Made by a program: the position numbers and the translations under genes. Under the pieces are notes generated by a model. That model worked only from the letters and a program-made list of their open reading frames with translations, searched no databases and was not told the origin of the DNA. From contig JAEYUC010000047.1 in the NCBI GenBank assembly GCA_023433705.1, positions 1 to 58,259 of the forward strand: DNA of 58,259 bases, given 5' to 3'. This document shows, piece after piece, positions 8,701 to 18,905 of this stretch. How positions within the stretch are numbered: the stretch's first letter is position 1; each line of letters opens with the position of its first letter. This DNA comes from Pseudomonadota bacterium (GTDB taxonomy: Bacteria > Pseudomonadota > Gammaproteobacteria > Steroidobacterales > Steroidobacteraceae).

Positions 8701-11541
8701 TCACTGGAACCGGAACACGACCTCGCGTATCGAGTTGTCCGAGAACCGGACTTGCACGCGGCGGCAGCCGGTCCAGCTCGCGTCCGTTTGCCAGTTATAG
8801 GTAAAGACGCCGGTCGACGCGTTCACGCTCAATCCCTCGCCGCCGGTGGCGGGGTCGTTGAGCGGGATCGGCGCTGCCTGGCAAGTCAGCGGCAGGACGG
8901 TGAGCGACTGGAACGCGGCCGGGTTCGTGACAGGCGAGCCGGTGCTGTCGATCAGGCGCCAGCGGATCGGCACGAGGTCGCCCGCGGTGATGCCGTTGTG
9001 GTGGGGCGAGCGGCGAAGCGGTTCTATGAATCGCTCGAACGTAAAGGTGAGCACGGGCGCGGTGACGGTGTATCCATGTGACACGCTGGCGGTGTTTCCC
9101 GCGGCATCAGTGGCCTGGACCTGGAATGTCCGGGTCCCGGCCGTGGCGGTCGGTACCGGCGAGCCGCTCGCTACAGGGCCCGCGCACGAGGCGATGCCAG
9201 AAAGAGTGTCGCTGCACGCGTACTGCGAGTTCACTACCTCGCCCGCGGCGTAACCGGCTCCCGAAGCGGGAGCGGTCAGCATGATCTGCGGCGCCGTCGC
9301 GTCGCGACGGATCGTGACGGACCGGGTCGAGGAACCGCCGGCCGACATCGCCGCGCACGTGAACGTGGCGCCTGCGGTGTCCGTCGTGACGACGCTCGCG
9401 TCGCAGCCAGACGTCGACGTGACGGCAGTGTCATCGGTGACCGACCATGAGACCGTGACGTCACTCGTGTACCAGCCGTCGTTGCCGAGCGTTCCCGTGA
9501 TGACAGGTTCGATCACCGGTGGCGTCATGTCACTCGCCGGAGTCGGCAGCCCACTCACGCGCAGCACCAGGTTATTGGTGGCGGCGTCGGTGATGTACAG
9601 GCGATTGTCGGCGCCGAGAACCATGTCATTGGGGTTTTCGAGTCCACGTCCTTCCGGCGTGTACAGCCCCCAGATCGGCGCCGGGACCGAGTCGATGATG
9701 CCTGTCTGCGCGTCGACGCGGCGCAGTTCGAACGACGCGGCCAGGTAGATATTGCCGTCGGAATCGACGTCGAACGCGGGCCAGCTGCCGATGCCCGCCT
9801 GTGTCGCAAGCCCACCATTGCCGTCGATATTGGCGCTGCCGTTTCCGGCGACAGTCGTGATGATGCCCGTCGCGACATTCAGCTTCCGGATGCGGTAATG
9901 AAATGTGTCGCCGATGAGCAAGTTGCCTTCGGGGTCGAAGGCGAGTCCATGTGGGTTGTAGAGCGACGCCTGGGTCGCCGGACCGCCGTCACCCAGCGGA
10001 CCGGTGCTCGTGCCATTGCCCGCGACGGTGGTGATGATGCCGGTGACGGCGTCCACGCGGCGCACGCGGTTGTTGTAGATGTCCGAGATGTAGAGGTTGC
10101 CGGCGGCATCGAGCGCGACGCGGGACGTGCCGTTGAACCTTGCCGCGATCGCCGGACCTCCGTCGCCCGAGAATCCGGGTGAGGATAAGCCGGCGTAGGT
10201 CGTGATGATTCCGGACGCACTGTCGATACGCCGAATGCGGCCGTTGGCGGAAATGTAGAGATTCCGCGCGCCATCCACCGCGAGCCCGGACGTGCCGTTC
10301 GGGAAATATGCGGCCGTGGCGGGTCCGCCATCGCCTTGGGAAATGCTGCTGTCGACTCCCGCGATCGTGGTGATGATGCCGGTTGCCGCCGAAATCTTGC
10401 GGATTCGCCGGTTGAATTGATCCGAGATGTAGACATCGCCGGCATCGTCGATGGTGATGCCGTTCGGGCGATTGAGGCAGGCTTCACGAGCCGGCACTCC
10501 CTCACCGCAGAACGACCTGGTTCCATTGCCCATGATCTGAGTGATGATTCCGCTCGTGTCGACCTTGCGGATTCGCCAGCCGGAGCGCTCGGCCAGGAAA
10601 AACGTGCCGTCCGGAGCCACGTCGATGTCGACAACATCGTTGATCGAGGCGTTGACAGCAGGACCGCCATTTCCCGGGTCGCCGATGTTTCCGTCGCCGA
10701 CGAAATTGGTGATGAGCCCGGTCGCAGCCGTCAGCTTCCGAATGCGATTGCCGCCTTCCTCGTTGATGTAGAGATTGCCGGTCGAGTCGAGCGCGAGAAG
10801 ATTGGGTGCGGAGAGGTTTGTTTGAGTAGCGGGCAGGTTGTCGCCGTTGTAGTTCGAGAGACCTGTGCCGGCCACCGTCGTGATGATGCCGGTGGCCGCA
10901 TCGCGCCGACGAACCCGGTTGTTCCCGCTGTCGGCGATATAGATGTTGCCGGCCGCGTCGATGGCCATGCCGCGCGGGTCATTGAAACGTGCGGTGGTCG
11001 TGCCGTCGCCCGAGAACCCGAAAATCGCGCTACTGCCCTCGAAGAGCTGGATCGTGCCGCTCGGCGTGCGGCGATAGATCGCGTGCGCCCCGATGCGCGT
11101 CAGGTACACGGAGTCGTCGGCCGCGAACTCAGCATGTGTGTAGTCCGCTGCGCCAAGGAAGATTCTGAATCCGTCGACGAGGTCGAGCTGCCACAGTTCC
11201 GGGCCTGCGAGGAGATTGAGCATTCCGCTCGGATTCCATGCGAGCGCCTTCGGTGAGGCGAAACGATATTCGTAGAGGCCCGGCAGGTTCGGCACCGATG
11301 AAATCGTCGAAGTCGCGGGGTCGTATCTCAGGATTTTTCCCGAGGCATCATCCGCCACGTACAGACTGCCATCGGGCGCCAATGTCATCGCAGTCGGTTG
11401 CATCGGCACGCTGTCGGCGGGACGATCAACGAAAGGCGTCCCACCGGCGTACAGTTCGAGCGATGCCTGCGCTTCCGCGCGCGTAGCGAGAACCAAGCAG
11501 GCCAAAAGAGCGGCGCAGACGCCGCGCGAGCAGATTCCCAT
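8701..11541 (-). CDS. Secreted NHL-repeat beta-propeller protein with Ig-like and PxKF-like C-terminal domains
   Basis: This 946-residue protein begins with a Sec signal (residues 1-25, ending AEA). Residues 30 to about 655 carry many NHL-type blades. Each has a motif like GNLYISDxxNNRVRR, a following ATGIITTVAGNG and often GDGGPATQA; at least ten blades can be read, enough for more than one propeller. Residues about 670-830 look like two bacterial Ig-type domains (TPPVIEPVITG; DAAGNTASVSHGYTV). The last 110 resemble the PxKF domain (VPIRWRLIDSTGSPV). The frame opens with TTG at 11547, but the ATG at 11541 has GGGAGGG nine bases before it and is preferred. Such proteins are usually extracellular binding scaffolds; no enzymatic residues are evident. 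Confidence 0.82.
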   Translation of the reverse strand: MGICSRGVCAALLACLVLATRAEAQASLELYAGGTPFVDRPADSVPMQPTAMTLAPDGSLYVADDASGKILRYDPATSTISSVPNLPGLYEYRFASPKALAWNPSGMLNLLAGPELWQLDLVDGFRIFLGAADYTHAEFAADDSVYLTRIGAHAIYRRTPSGTIQLFEGSSAIFGFSGDGTTTARFNDPRGMAIDAAGNIYIADSGNNRVRRRDAATGIITTVAGTGLSNYNGDNLPATQTNLSAPNLLALDSTGNLYINEEGGNRIRKLTAATGLITNFVGDGNIGDPGNGGPAVNASINDVVDIDVAPDGTFFLAERSGWRIRKVDTSGIITQIMGNGTRSFCGEGVPAREACLNRPNGITIDDAGDVYISDQFNRRIRKISAATGIITTIAGVDSSISQGDGGPATAAYFPNGTSGLAVDGARNLYISANGRIRRIDSASGIITTYAGLSSPGFSGDGGPAIAARFNGTSRVALDAAGNLYISDIYNNRVRRVDAVTGIITTVAGNGTSTGPLGDGGPATQASLYNPHGLAFDPEGNLLIGDTFHYRIRKLNVATGIITTVAGNGSANIDGNGGLATQAGIGSWPAFDVDSDGNIYLAASFELRRVDAQTGIIDSVPAPIWGLYTPEGRGLENPNDMVLGADNRLYITDAATNNLVLRVSGLPTPASDMTPPVIEPVITGTLGNDGWYTSDVTVSWSVTDDTAVTSTSGCDASVVTTDTAGATFTCAAMSAGGSSTRSVTIRRDATAPQIMLTAPASGAGYAAGEVVNSQYACSDTLSGIASCAGPVASGSPVPTATAGTRTFQVQATDAAGNTASVSHGYTVTAPVLTFTFERFIEPLRRSPHHNGITAGDLVPIRWRLIDSTGSPVTNPAAFQSLTVLPLTCQAAPIPLNDPATGGEGLSVNASTGVFTYNWQTDASWTGCRRVQVRFSDNSIREVVFRFQ

Positions 11542-11633
11542 GATCAACGACCCTCCCAGGTGGCCGCCGTTCCAGTGGTGGTTGCGCGCGGCGCCCGGAC
11601 CGGGGTCCCGACTCCTGGCAACTGCAACTGGTT

Positions 11634-11678
11634 AGAGGCTGACTCAATTGCCTCTGTCACGTGAGGTCATCCCGTGAC
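11634..11678 (-). terminator. Pair of short hairpins downstream of mutS
   Basis: Two small inverted repeats lie in the 184-base gap after mutS: GTCACG/CGTGAC (11656-11678) and AGAGGC/GCCTCT (11634-11655). On the minus strand no T-run follows, so termination of mutS here is only a guess. Confidence 0.3.
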
Positions 11679-11725
11679 GCAGGGGTTTTTGGTTAGAGAT
11701 GGGGCGGGTTGCGCGCCATGGGAAG

Positions 11726-14365
11726 TCAGTCGAGCAGCGAGCGCAGCTTGTAGACGAGATCCAGCGCGGCGCGTGGCGTGAGGTCGTCGGCGCTGACCGT
11801 TTTCAGTGCGGCTTCGAGCTCGATCAGCCGCGGATCGACGGGCGGCGGTGCGGGCGGTTCCAGCGGTAGTTGAGCCTGCGGCGTCGGCGCGGCGGTGCGA
11901 CGGGAGCGCGACGAACCTGAATCAGCGACGCCGGACGGCTGCACGCTTCTTTCGAGCGCCGCGAGATATTCGCGCGCGGCCGCGATCGTCTCGCGCGGCA
12001 CGCCGGCGAGCTGCGCAACCGCGAGCCCGTAGCTGCGGCTCGCCGGGCCTTCCTTCACCGCGTGCAGGAACACGATGCCGTCCCGGTGCTCCGTCGCATC
12101 GAGATGCACGTTCGCGATGCCGTCGATCTCGTTCGCGAGGTTCGTGAGCTCGAAGTAGTGAGTCGCGAACAGCGTGAAGCTGCGATTCACGCGCGCGATG
12201 TGTCGCGCCACGGCCCACGCCAGCGACAATCCGTCGTACGTGCTCGTGCCGCGACCGATCTCGTCCATCAGGATCAGGCTCTTGTCGGTCGCGTTGTTGA
12301 GGATGTTGGCGGCTTCGGTCATCTCGACCATGAACGTCGAACGTCCGCCGGCGAGATCGTCGCCGGCGCCGATGCGCGTGAAGATGCGATCGATGGGGCC
12401 GAGCACCGCGCGCTCCGCGGGCACGAAGCTGCCGACGTGGGCGAGCAGCACGATCAGCGCGGACTGGCGCATGTAGGTGGACTTGCCGCCCATGTTCGGA
12501 CCCGTGACGATGAGCATGCGCCGGCCGGCATCGAGCACGAGATCGTTCGGCACGAACGCGCCCTCGATGAAGTGCTCGACGACGGGATGGCGCCCGCCGC
12601 GGATCTCGAGCCGCGTCTCGGCGACGAGTTGCGGCTCGGTCCAGCCGAGCGCGACCGCGCGTTCCGCGAGCGCGGCGAGACAGTCGAGCGACGAGAGAGC
12701 GTTGGCGGTGGCCTGCAGCGCGCCGAGGCGGTCCGTGAGCTGCGTCAGCACTTCCTCGTAGATTTCGCGCTCGCGCGCCAGCGACTTCTCGCGCGCGCCC
12801 AGCACCTTGTCCTCGAAGCTCTTGAGCTCGGGCGTGATGAAGCGCTCGGCGTTCTTCACGGTCTGGCGACGGATGTAATCCTTCGGCACGCGATCCGCCT
12901 GCGCGCGGCCCACCTCGATGAAGAATCCCGAAACGCGGTTGTACGCGAGCTTGAGCGAGGGAATGCCCGAGCGCTCGCGTTCGCGGCGTTCGAGCTCGAG
13001 CAGGAATTCGTCGGTATGTGTCGCGATGCGGCGCAGCTCGTCGAGGTCGGCGTCGTAACCGGGCGCGATCACGTCGCCGTCGCGCAGCACCACCGAGGGT
13101 TCCTCGGCGATCGCGCGGTGCAACAGGTCGACGACGTCCGCGTGTTCGCCGATCGAGCCCGCGAGTTCGACGACGAGCGGCGCCTCGATCCGCCCGGTCG
13201 CGGCGCGCAGCCCGGGCAGTACGCCGAGTGACGCGCGCAATGCGGTCAGATCGCGCGGACGCGCGCTGCGCAACGCGACGCGCGAGAGAATGCGCTCCAC
13301 GTCGCCGATCGCGCGCAGCGGTTCGCGCAGCGCCTCGAAGCGGCGCGCATCCACCAGCAGCGCGATGGCCTGGTAGCGACGGCGCAATTCCTGTTGATCC
13401 GTGAGCGGGCGGTTGAGCCAGCGCCGCAACTGCCGCGAGCCCATCGGCGTGACCGTCGCGTCGAGCAACGCGAACAACGTGGCCGAATCCTGTCCGGACA
13501 GCGACGCGTCGATCTCGAGGTTGCGTCGCGTGGCGGCGTCGAGGTGCAGCGCGTCGCCGCGTTCCTCGACGGTGAGGCGCGTGATGTGCGGCAACGCGGT
13601 TTTCTGCGTCTCGCGCACGTACTGCAGCAGCGCGCCCGCGGCCGAGATCGCGAGCGGCAGGTCGTCGGCGCCGAAGCCGCGCAGGTCGAGCGTGCCGAGC
13701 TGGTCGGTGAGCAATCGCGACGCGCTCGCGAGCTCGAAGTGCCACGGCGGACGCGCGCGTTGCTCGCCGGACGTGATTTCGCCCAGCTCGCGCGCCTGGT
13801 CCTCGGGCACGAGTAGTTCGGCGGGCTTCAACCGTTCGAGCTCCGCTTCGAGCGCCGCTGCGCCTTCGGCCTCAAGCACGCTGAAACGTCCCGCCGCGAG
13901 ATCGAGCCACGCGAGGCCGAACGAGAATCCCTCCTTCGTGCTGCGCACCGCGACCGCGGCGAGCAAGGTCTCGCGGCGCTGTTCGAGCAGCGCATCGTCC
14001 GTCACGGTGCCCGGCGTCACGACGCGTACGACCTGGCGCTCGACCGGACCCTTCGACTTCGCGGGATCGCCTATCTGCTCGCAGATCGCGACCGACTCGC
14101 CCTTGCGCACCAGGCGCGCGAGGTAAGTGTCGACGCTGTGGTAGGGCACGCCCGCCATCGGTATGGGCTCGCCCGCGGACTGGCCGCGCGAGGTCAGCGT
14201 GATGTCGATGAGTCTGGCCGCACGCCGCGCATCGTCGTAGAACAGCTCGTAGAAATCGCCCATGCGATAGAAGACGAGCGAGTTGGGATGCTCTGCCTTG
14301 ATCCGGAGGTATTGCTGCATCATCGGCGTGTGCTGGGGGCTCACACCGGCGTGTTCCGTGGGCAA
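11726..14365 (-). CDS. mutS: DNA mismatch repair protein MutS
   Basis: The 879-residue mismatch-recognition ATPase starts methyl-directed repair with MutL. The mismatch-binding F-x-E lies in RMGDFYELF near residue 45. The connector and lever domains follow, and the ATPase has Walker A GPNMGGKST near residue 635, Walker B LILMDEIGRGTST and the FATHYFELT switch. The C-terminal tail ends with the DLTPRAALDLVYKLR segment used for tetramerisation in E. coli. I place the start at a TTG (14365): an AGGAG sits nine bases upstream and the product then begins MPTEHAGVSPQHTPMMQQYL, which aligns with E. coli MutS before HTPMMQQYL. The ATG at 14446 lacks this and would add 27 unrelated residues. Confidence 0.95.
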   Translation of the reverse strand: MPTEHAGVSPQHTPMMQQYLRIKAEHPNSLVFYRMGDFYELFYDDARRAARLIDITLTSRGQSAGEPIPMAGVPYHSVDTYLARLVRKGESVAICEQIGDPAKSKGPVERQVVRVVTPGTVTDDALLEQRRETLLAAVAVRSTKEGFSFGLAWLDLAAGRFSVLEAEGAAALEAELERLKPAELLVPEDQARELGEITSGEQRARPPWHFELASASRLLTDQLGTLDLRGFGADDLPLAISAAGALLQYVRETQKTALPHITRLTVEERGDALHLDAATRRNLEIDASLSGQDSATLFALLDATVTPMGSRQLRRWLNRPLTDQQELRRRYQAIALLVDARRFEALREPLRAIGDVERILSRVALRSARPRDLTALRASLGVLPGLRAATGRIEAPLVVELAGSIGEHADVVDLLHRAIAEEPSVVLRDGDVIAPGYDADLDELRRIATHTDEFLLELERRERERSGIPSLKLAYNRVSGFFIEVGRAQADRVPKDYIRRQTVKNAERFITPELKSFEDKVLGAREKSLAREREIYEEVLTQLTDRLGALQATANALSSLDCLAALAERAVALGWTEPQLVAETRLEIRGGRHPVVEHFIEGAFVPNDLVLDAGRRMLIVTGPNMGGKSTYMRQSALIVLLAHVGSFVPAERAVLGPIDRIFTRIGAGDDLAGGRSTFMVEMTEAANILNNATDKSLILMDEIGRGTSTYDGLSLAWAVARHIARVNRSFTLFATHYFELTNLANEIDGIANVHLDATEHRDGIVFLHAVKEGPASRSYGLAVAQLAGVPRETIAAAREYLAALERSVQPSGVADSGSSRSRRTAAPTPQAQLPLEPPAPPPVDPRLIELEAALKTVSADDLTPRAALDLVYKLRSLLD

Positions 14366-14455
14366 GTCGATATTCTCCTGCGCGGGTCCCGGAATCTTAG
14401 CCCATTGCCCGTATGGCCAATGCCCGCGCGTCGAGGCCATCCACATACTCGGCCC

Positions 14456-15217
14456 ATGAAACGCAGCATCCTTGGTGCGCTGCTACTCGCGGCGGGCGCT
14501 GTCTCGGGAATTCCCGCTCACGCCCAGGATGCGGATGTGGGCTGGGGATTCCTCATTGCTCCGTACATCATGTTCCCGAACATGAAGGGCGAAACGGGCA
14601 TCGGCAATCTTCCCGACGTCTCGGTCGACGAGGACCCCGGCGACATTTTCGACAACCTGCAGTTCGGCGCGATGTTGTACGCGGAAGCGCGCAATCGCGA
14701 GTGGGCCATCACCTCGGACGTTCTTTACATGAAGCTCGAGTCCGAGGTGCTGCCGCAGAGCCAGGTGATCGACGGCGAGGCCGAAGTCGCCCAGCTCGGC
14801 TGGGAACTCGCGGTCATGCGTCGCGTCTCGCCCTGGTTCGAACTGGGCATTGCCGCGACCTGGAACAAGATAGACGCCGACGTGAATATCGTCGTGAGCG
14901 GTCTGCCCAGCGCGCCGGCGATCGGCGGCGGGATGGACGAAGAGTGGGTCGATCCCTCGATCGTCGCGCGCGCTGTGGCGCCGATCGGCGGCAAGTGGCG
15001 CTTGGAAGCGCGCGGCAACGTGGGCGGATTCGGCGTGGGCTCGGAGATGTTCTATCAACTGCAGCTCGACTTCGTGTACGCGATGTCGGAACGCTGGCAG
15101 TTCGGATTCGGGTATCGGTACATCGACGTCGACTACGAGAGCGACAGCGGCGCCACCCGCTTCGTTTACGACGTGAGCACCTTCGGTCCGGTCCTGAAGG
15201 CCGGCTTCATGTTCTAA
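14456..15217 (+). CDS. Outer-membrane beta-barrel protein of unknown function
   Basis: The 253-residue protein has a Sec signal (residues 1-23, ending AHA). The body is of alternating amphipathic strands (FLIAPYIMFPN, QLQLDFVYAM, FGFGYRYIDVDYE) and it ends in Phe (KAGFMF), as outer-membrane barrels do. The strand count suggests eight to ten strands. The ATG at 14456 was chosen because the signal begins there; no good Shine-Dalgarno sequence precedes it. The gene is divergent from mutS and only 90 bases from its start, so the two promoters must share that space. It and the next gene interrupt the usual mutS-pncC-recA neighbourhood. Function not recognised. Confidence 0.7.
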   Translation: MKRSILGALLLAAGAVSGIPAHAQDADVGWGFLIAPYIMFPNMKGETGIGNLPDVSVDEDPGDIFDNLQFGAMLYAEARNREWAITSDVLYMKLESEVLPQSQVIDGEAEVAQLGWELAVMRRVSPWFELGIAATWNKIDADVNIVVSGLPSAPAIGGGMDEEWVDPSIVARAVAPIGGKWRLEARGNVGGFGVGSEMFYQLQLDFVYAMSERWQFGFGYRYIDVDYESDSGATRFVYDVSTFGPVLKAGFMF

Positions 15218-15231
15218 CTACGCGCCTGCGC

Positions 15232-15264
15232 GGCCCGGGACGCGCTCTCGCGCCATCCCGGGCC
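15232..15264. terminator. Bidirectional hairpin between convergent genes
   Basis: A perfect 9-bp stem GGCCCGGGA/TCCCGGGCC with a 15-base loop lies between the outer-membrane protein gene and the convergent DUF937-OmpA gene. There is no long T-run. Confidence 0.55.
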
Positions 15265-15281
15265 TTCGACGGATCCCGGCT

Positions 15282-16352
15282 TCAACGAACCGTCACCTCG
15301 ACCCGGCGCGCCTGTTCGGGCGTTCCGCCGCCTTGCGTCGTCCCGGGTTTCTGCATTTCGATGCGCGAATCCGCGATGCCCGCGGAGATCAGCGACGAAC
15401 GCACGGCCTCGGCGCGGCTCTGCGCGAGCTGCTCGTTCATGGCGGGGTCGCCGGTCGGATCGTGATACCCCGACACCACGGCAGTCGCGTTCGGGTTCTG
15501 CTGTAGATAGGCGACGACCGGCGCCAATGCCGCCTGGCCATTGGCCGGCAGCGTGGCCTGGTCGCTCTCGAAGAACACCGTGCCGGTTGGCGCCGCGGTC
15601 GGCGCCGTCACGGTCTGCGTCGACTGCGCGGGTGTGGCGCGGTCGCGGCCCATCAGGTTGACGAGCAGCGCGATCGCGACGATCGCGGCGGCGAGCGGCA
15701 GCAGCCAGCGCAGCGGCGAGCTCTTCGTTGGCGCGGCCGTCGCGTAGGTCATGCGCTCCATCGATGGCGGCGGCATCGACGGTTGACGCTCGCGCTCCAT
15801 CACGCGTTCGCGCTCGGGTTCCAGGTGAGCGAGCGGCCCGGGCACCGCGGAATCGATCGCATCCCGTTCGTTGCGCAGCAGGTTCGCGAGTGACGCCGCG
15901 TTGAGATTTTCCTTGCGCGCGCGTTTGCCGAGGAACGCGAGCACCAGTGGCGCGGCGAAGTTCAGCAACGACATCGCGCTCGAGCTCTTCAATCCGGCGA
16001 AACCGGCGACGGAATTGCTCAGGTTGCTGGTACTGCCGCCGAACAACGTGCCCAGCAGCTTGTTGCCGAGGCTCATGATCGGCGCCGAACTATTGGCGCT
16101 CAAGAGGTTGCCGACATTGTTGAGCGCGGTGCCGTCATTCGCGGGGGACTTCACCATCTCGAAGAGTTTGGCGGCGAACCCGGGATCGTCGACGTGGTGG
16201 GCGACGCTGCCGAGCACCGCGGGGACCGTGGCGCTCACGCCCTTGCGGACCGCGGCGTCGGATTCGCCGAGCGCCGATGCCGCCTTGCCCAGTACGTCCG
16301 GGGTAATGAGTCCCTGCAAGCCATCCAGTAGTGAAGGGGAATTAGCGGCCAT
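15282..16352 (-). CDS. DUF937 domain protein fused to an OmpA-like peptidoglycan-binding domain
   Basis: The 356-residue protein has a DUF937/YidB-like N-terminal half (residues about 8-155, LLDGLQGLITPDVLGKAAS). A low-complexity linker precedes a single membrane helix (LLPLAAAIVAIALLVNLM, near 213-230). The C-terminal OmpA-like domain (about 257-356) has FFESDQATLP and LAQSRAEAVRSSL. A helix followed by an OmpA domain suggests an inner-membrane anchor holding a periplasmic cell-wall-binding domain, with DUF937 in the cytoplasm. The ATG at 16352 has GGAGG upstream; a longer frame exists but lacks a ribosome site. The role of DUF937 is not established. Confidence 0.8.
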   Translation of the reverse strand: MAANSPSLLDGLQGLITPDVLGKAASALGESDAAVRKGVSATVPAVLGSVAHHVDDPGFAAKLFEMVKSPANDGTALNNVGNLLSANSSAPIMSLGNKLLGTLFGGSTSNLSNSVAGFAGLKSSSAMSLLNFAAPLVLAFLGKRARKENLNAASLANLLRNERDAIDSAVPGPLAHLEPERERVMERERQPSMPPPSMERMTYATAAPTKSSPLRWLLPLAAAIVAIALLVNLMGRDRATPAQSTQTVTAPTAAPTGTVFFESDQATLPANGQAALAPVVAYLQQNPNATAVVSGYHDPTGDPAMNEQLAQSRAEAVRSSLISAGIADSRIEMQKPGTTQGGGTPEQARRVEVTVR

Positions 16353-16547
16353 GTCAGACCTCCTCGTCTGAAAGGACAAGAGTTCACGCGAGGCTGAAGG
16401 CAAATACATCCAAAGGGGTGCGCTTCGATATCGGTGTCGCGGCCTCGCGGCGAAAGACATGGACTACGGCGCAACAACGGCCCTAGGGCCCGCATCAACA
16501 AGCCCTAGTGGTGGATAGCCCGCGCCCGATCCGGGAGAATCGGACGC

Positions 16548-17075
16548 ATGCTGGTCCCGAACGACGGTGTCCTGATGGCCCTGGCTCGCGAAGTCGGGCC
16601 GCAGCTGCACGCGGCGGGCCGAGTGCTTGCCACCGCCGAATCGTGCACGGGCGGCTGGATCGCGAAGCTCTGCACCGACATCGCGGGCAGCTCGGAATGG
16701 TTCGACTGCGGATTCGTGTGTTACTCGAACCAGTCGAAGACGCGCGATCTCGGCGTGCCCGAGAAACTCATCGAAACCGAAGGCGCGGTCAGCGACGCGG
16801 TGGTGCGCGCGATGGCCGAAGGGGCGATCGCGCGTACGAATGCGAACGTGGCCATTGCCGTGAGCGGTATCGCGGGCCCGGGCGGCGCGGTGCCCGGCAA
16901 ACCGGTCGGCACGGTGTGGTTCGCGATCGCGCATCGAACGGCGCACCCGGAAGCAGAACGGCTCGAATGCCAGGGCCATCTCATCCAGTTCGATGGCAAT
17001 CGCGATGCAGTGCGCCGCCAGGCGGTCGAATACGCGCTGAACCTCCTGCGGTCGCTGTTGCTCCAGCCAGCCTGA
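16548..17075 (+). CDS. pncC: Nicotinamide-nucleotide amidohydrolase (CinA C-terminal domain family)
   Basis: The 175-residue stand-alone CinA-C/PncC protein deamidates nicotinamide mononucleotide to nicotinate mononucleotide in pyridine nucleotide recycling. Signatures are TAESCTGGWIAKLCTDIAGSS near residues 30-50, YSNQSKTRDLGV and VSGIAGPGGAVPGKPVGTVW near 105-125. The length matches E. coli PncC (YgaD). Its place just before recA is conserved in gammaproteobacteria. thpR begins two bases after its stop, so the two are cotranscribed. Confidence 0.93.
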   Translation: MLVPNDGVLMALAREVGPQLHAAGRVLATAESCTGGWIAKLCTDIAGSSEWFDCGFVCYSNQSKTRDLGVPEKLIETEGAVSDAVVRAMAEGAIARTNANVAIAVSGIAGPGGAVPGKPVGTVWFAIAHRTAHPEAERLECQGHLIQFDGNRDAVRRQAVEYALNLLRSLLLQPA

Positions 17076-17077
17076 TC

Positions 17078-17629
17078 ATGCTGCGACTGTTCTTCGCGCT
17101 GCAGCCCGCGCTCGAACAGTCCCGCGCGCTGGTGGAAAAGACGATGCCGCTGGCGGCATGGCTTCGAGCCGGGCCGGTGCCGCCGGAAAACGTACATGCG
17201 ACGTTGTGCTTCGTCGGCGCCTGTCCGGAGGATCGGCTGGATGGCTTGCTCGCGGTGGCTTCTTCCGTCCGCGGCGCGGCGGCAACGCTTCACTTCAATG
17301 TTTACGAATACTGGAGGAAGGCGCAGGTGCTTTGCGCAACGGCGGCCGAGGATGCGCGCGGCGCCGCCTACGCGCTCGCGCACGAGATTTGCGAACGCGC
17401 CACGGCGGTGGGATTCACGCCGGACATCAAGCCGTTTCGTCCGCACCTCACGCTCGCGCGCAAGGCGGATCCCACGCTCGTCGCGTCGCTCGATTGGCCG
17501 CAGCCTCTCGAGCCGGGATTCGTGGTTCGCTGCGAAGAATTCGTGCTCATGGAGAGTCGTCGCGGCGAACGCGGCTCGATATACAGTGTCGTCAAATCAT
17601 GGCCACTGTATGCAGAAGGTGGCTCTTGA
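17078..17629 (+). CDS. thpR: RNA 2',3'-cyclic phosphodiesterase (2'-5' RNA ligase family)
   Basis: The 183-residue 2H-phosphoesterase has the two diagnostic histidine motifs, HATLCF near residue 46 and HLTLAR near residue 126. These hydrolyse 2',3'-cyclic phosphates at RNA ends, or join tRNA halves by a 2'-5' bond. The ATG at 17078 follows pncC by two bases and gives the usual N-terminus RLFFALQP. Its promoter is probably that of pncC. It ends 110 bases before recA. Confidence 0.9.
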   Translation: MLRLFFALQPALEQSRALVEKTMPLAAWLRAGPVPPENVHATLCFVGACPEDRLDGLLAVASSVRGAAATLHFNVYEYWRKAQVLCATAAEDARGAAYALAHEICERATAVGFTPDIKPFRPHLTLARKADPTLVASLDWPQPLEPGFVVRCEEFVLMESRRGERGSIYSVVKSWPLYAEGGS

Positions 17630-17666
17630 AGACCACGCGAATATTCAGTCATTCGCGATAATTTTC

Positions 17667-17682
17667 CTGTGTATTTATACAG
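17667..17682 (+). promoter_or_regulatory. LexA-binding SOS box upstream of recA
   Basis: CTGT-GTATTTAT-ACAG matches the gammaproteobacterial LexA consensus CTGT-N8-ACAG exactly, with an AT-rich core. It lies 57 bases before the recA ATG, just after a GATAAT (17657-17662) that may be the -10 element. LexA repression of recA is well established for such boxes. Confidence 0.92.
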
Positions 17683-17739
17683 GACTCTGTGCTAGCTTCG
17701 TTTTCACCAAAACACTCGGCTTTCAAAGGGGATTCCGCG

Positions 17740-18774
<1,035 letters not shown>

Positions 18775-18782
18775 GATCCGGC

Positions 18783-18809
18783 AGGGGACAGACTTCGAGT
18801 CTGTCCCCT
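18783..18809. repeat. First GGGGACAGA palindrome after recA
   Basis: A perfect 12-bp inverted repeat, AGGGGACAGACT with loop TCG, starts eight bases after the recA stop. The family of GGGGACAGA palindromes resembles REP-type elements. It may also serve as a recA terminator or an mRNA 3'-end stabiliser. Confidence 0.8.
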
Positions 18810-18820
18810 CCCGCGTGCCC

Positions 18821-18845
18821 GGGGACAGACTTGAAGTCTGTCCCC
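18821..18845. repeat. Second GGGGACAGA palindrome after recA
   Basis: A perfect 11-bp inverted repeat, GGGGACAGACT with loop TGA, lies 11 bases after the first copy. The stems are the same and only the loop and flank differ, so the pair looks like a tandem duplication. Confidence 0.8.
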
Positions 18846-18905
18846 TTCTGACCGGATAACTGGCGGACAGGTCCTCAACGGACTCTTGTGTTCTCGAGGT
18901 TTTCC

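Noticed and set aside
11922..13745. 607-codon minus-strand frame inside mutS
   Set aside because: An alternative frame of mutS, extremely Arg-rich. The mutS frame carries all known motifs.
17626..17662. TTGAAG and GATAAT as a complete recA promoter
   Set aside because: The spacer would be 25 bases, too long for a sigma-70 promoter. Only the GATAAT is kept as a possible -10 element.
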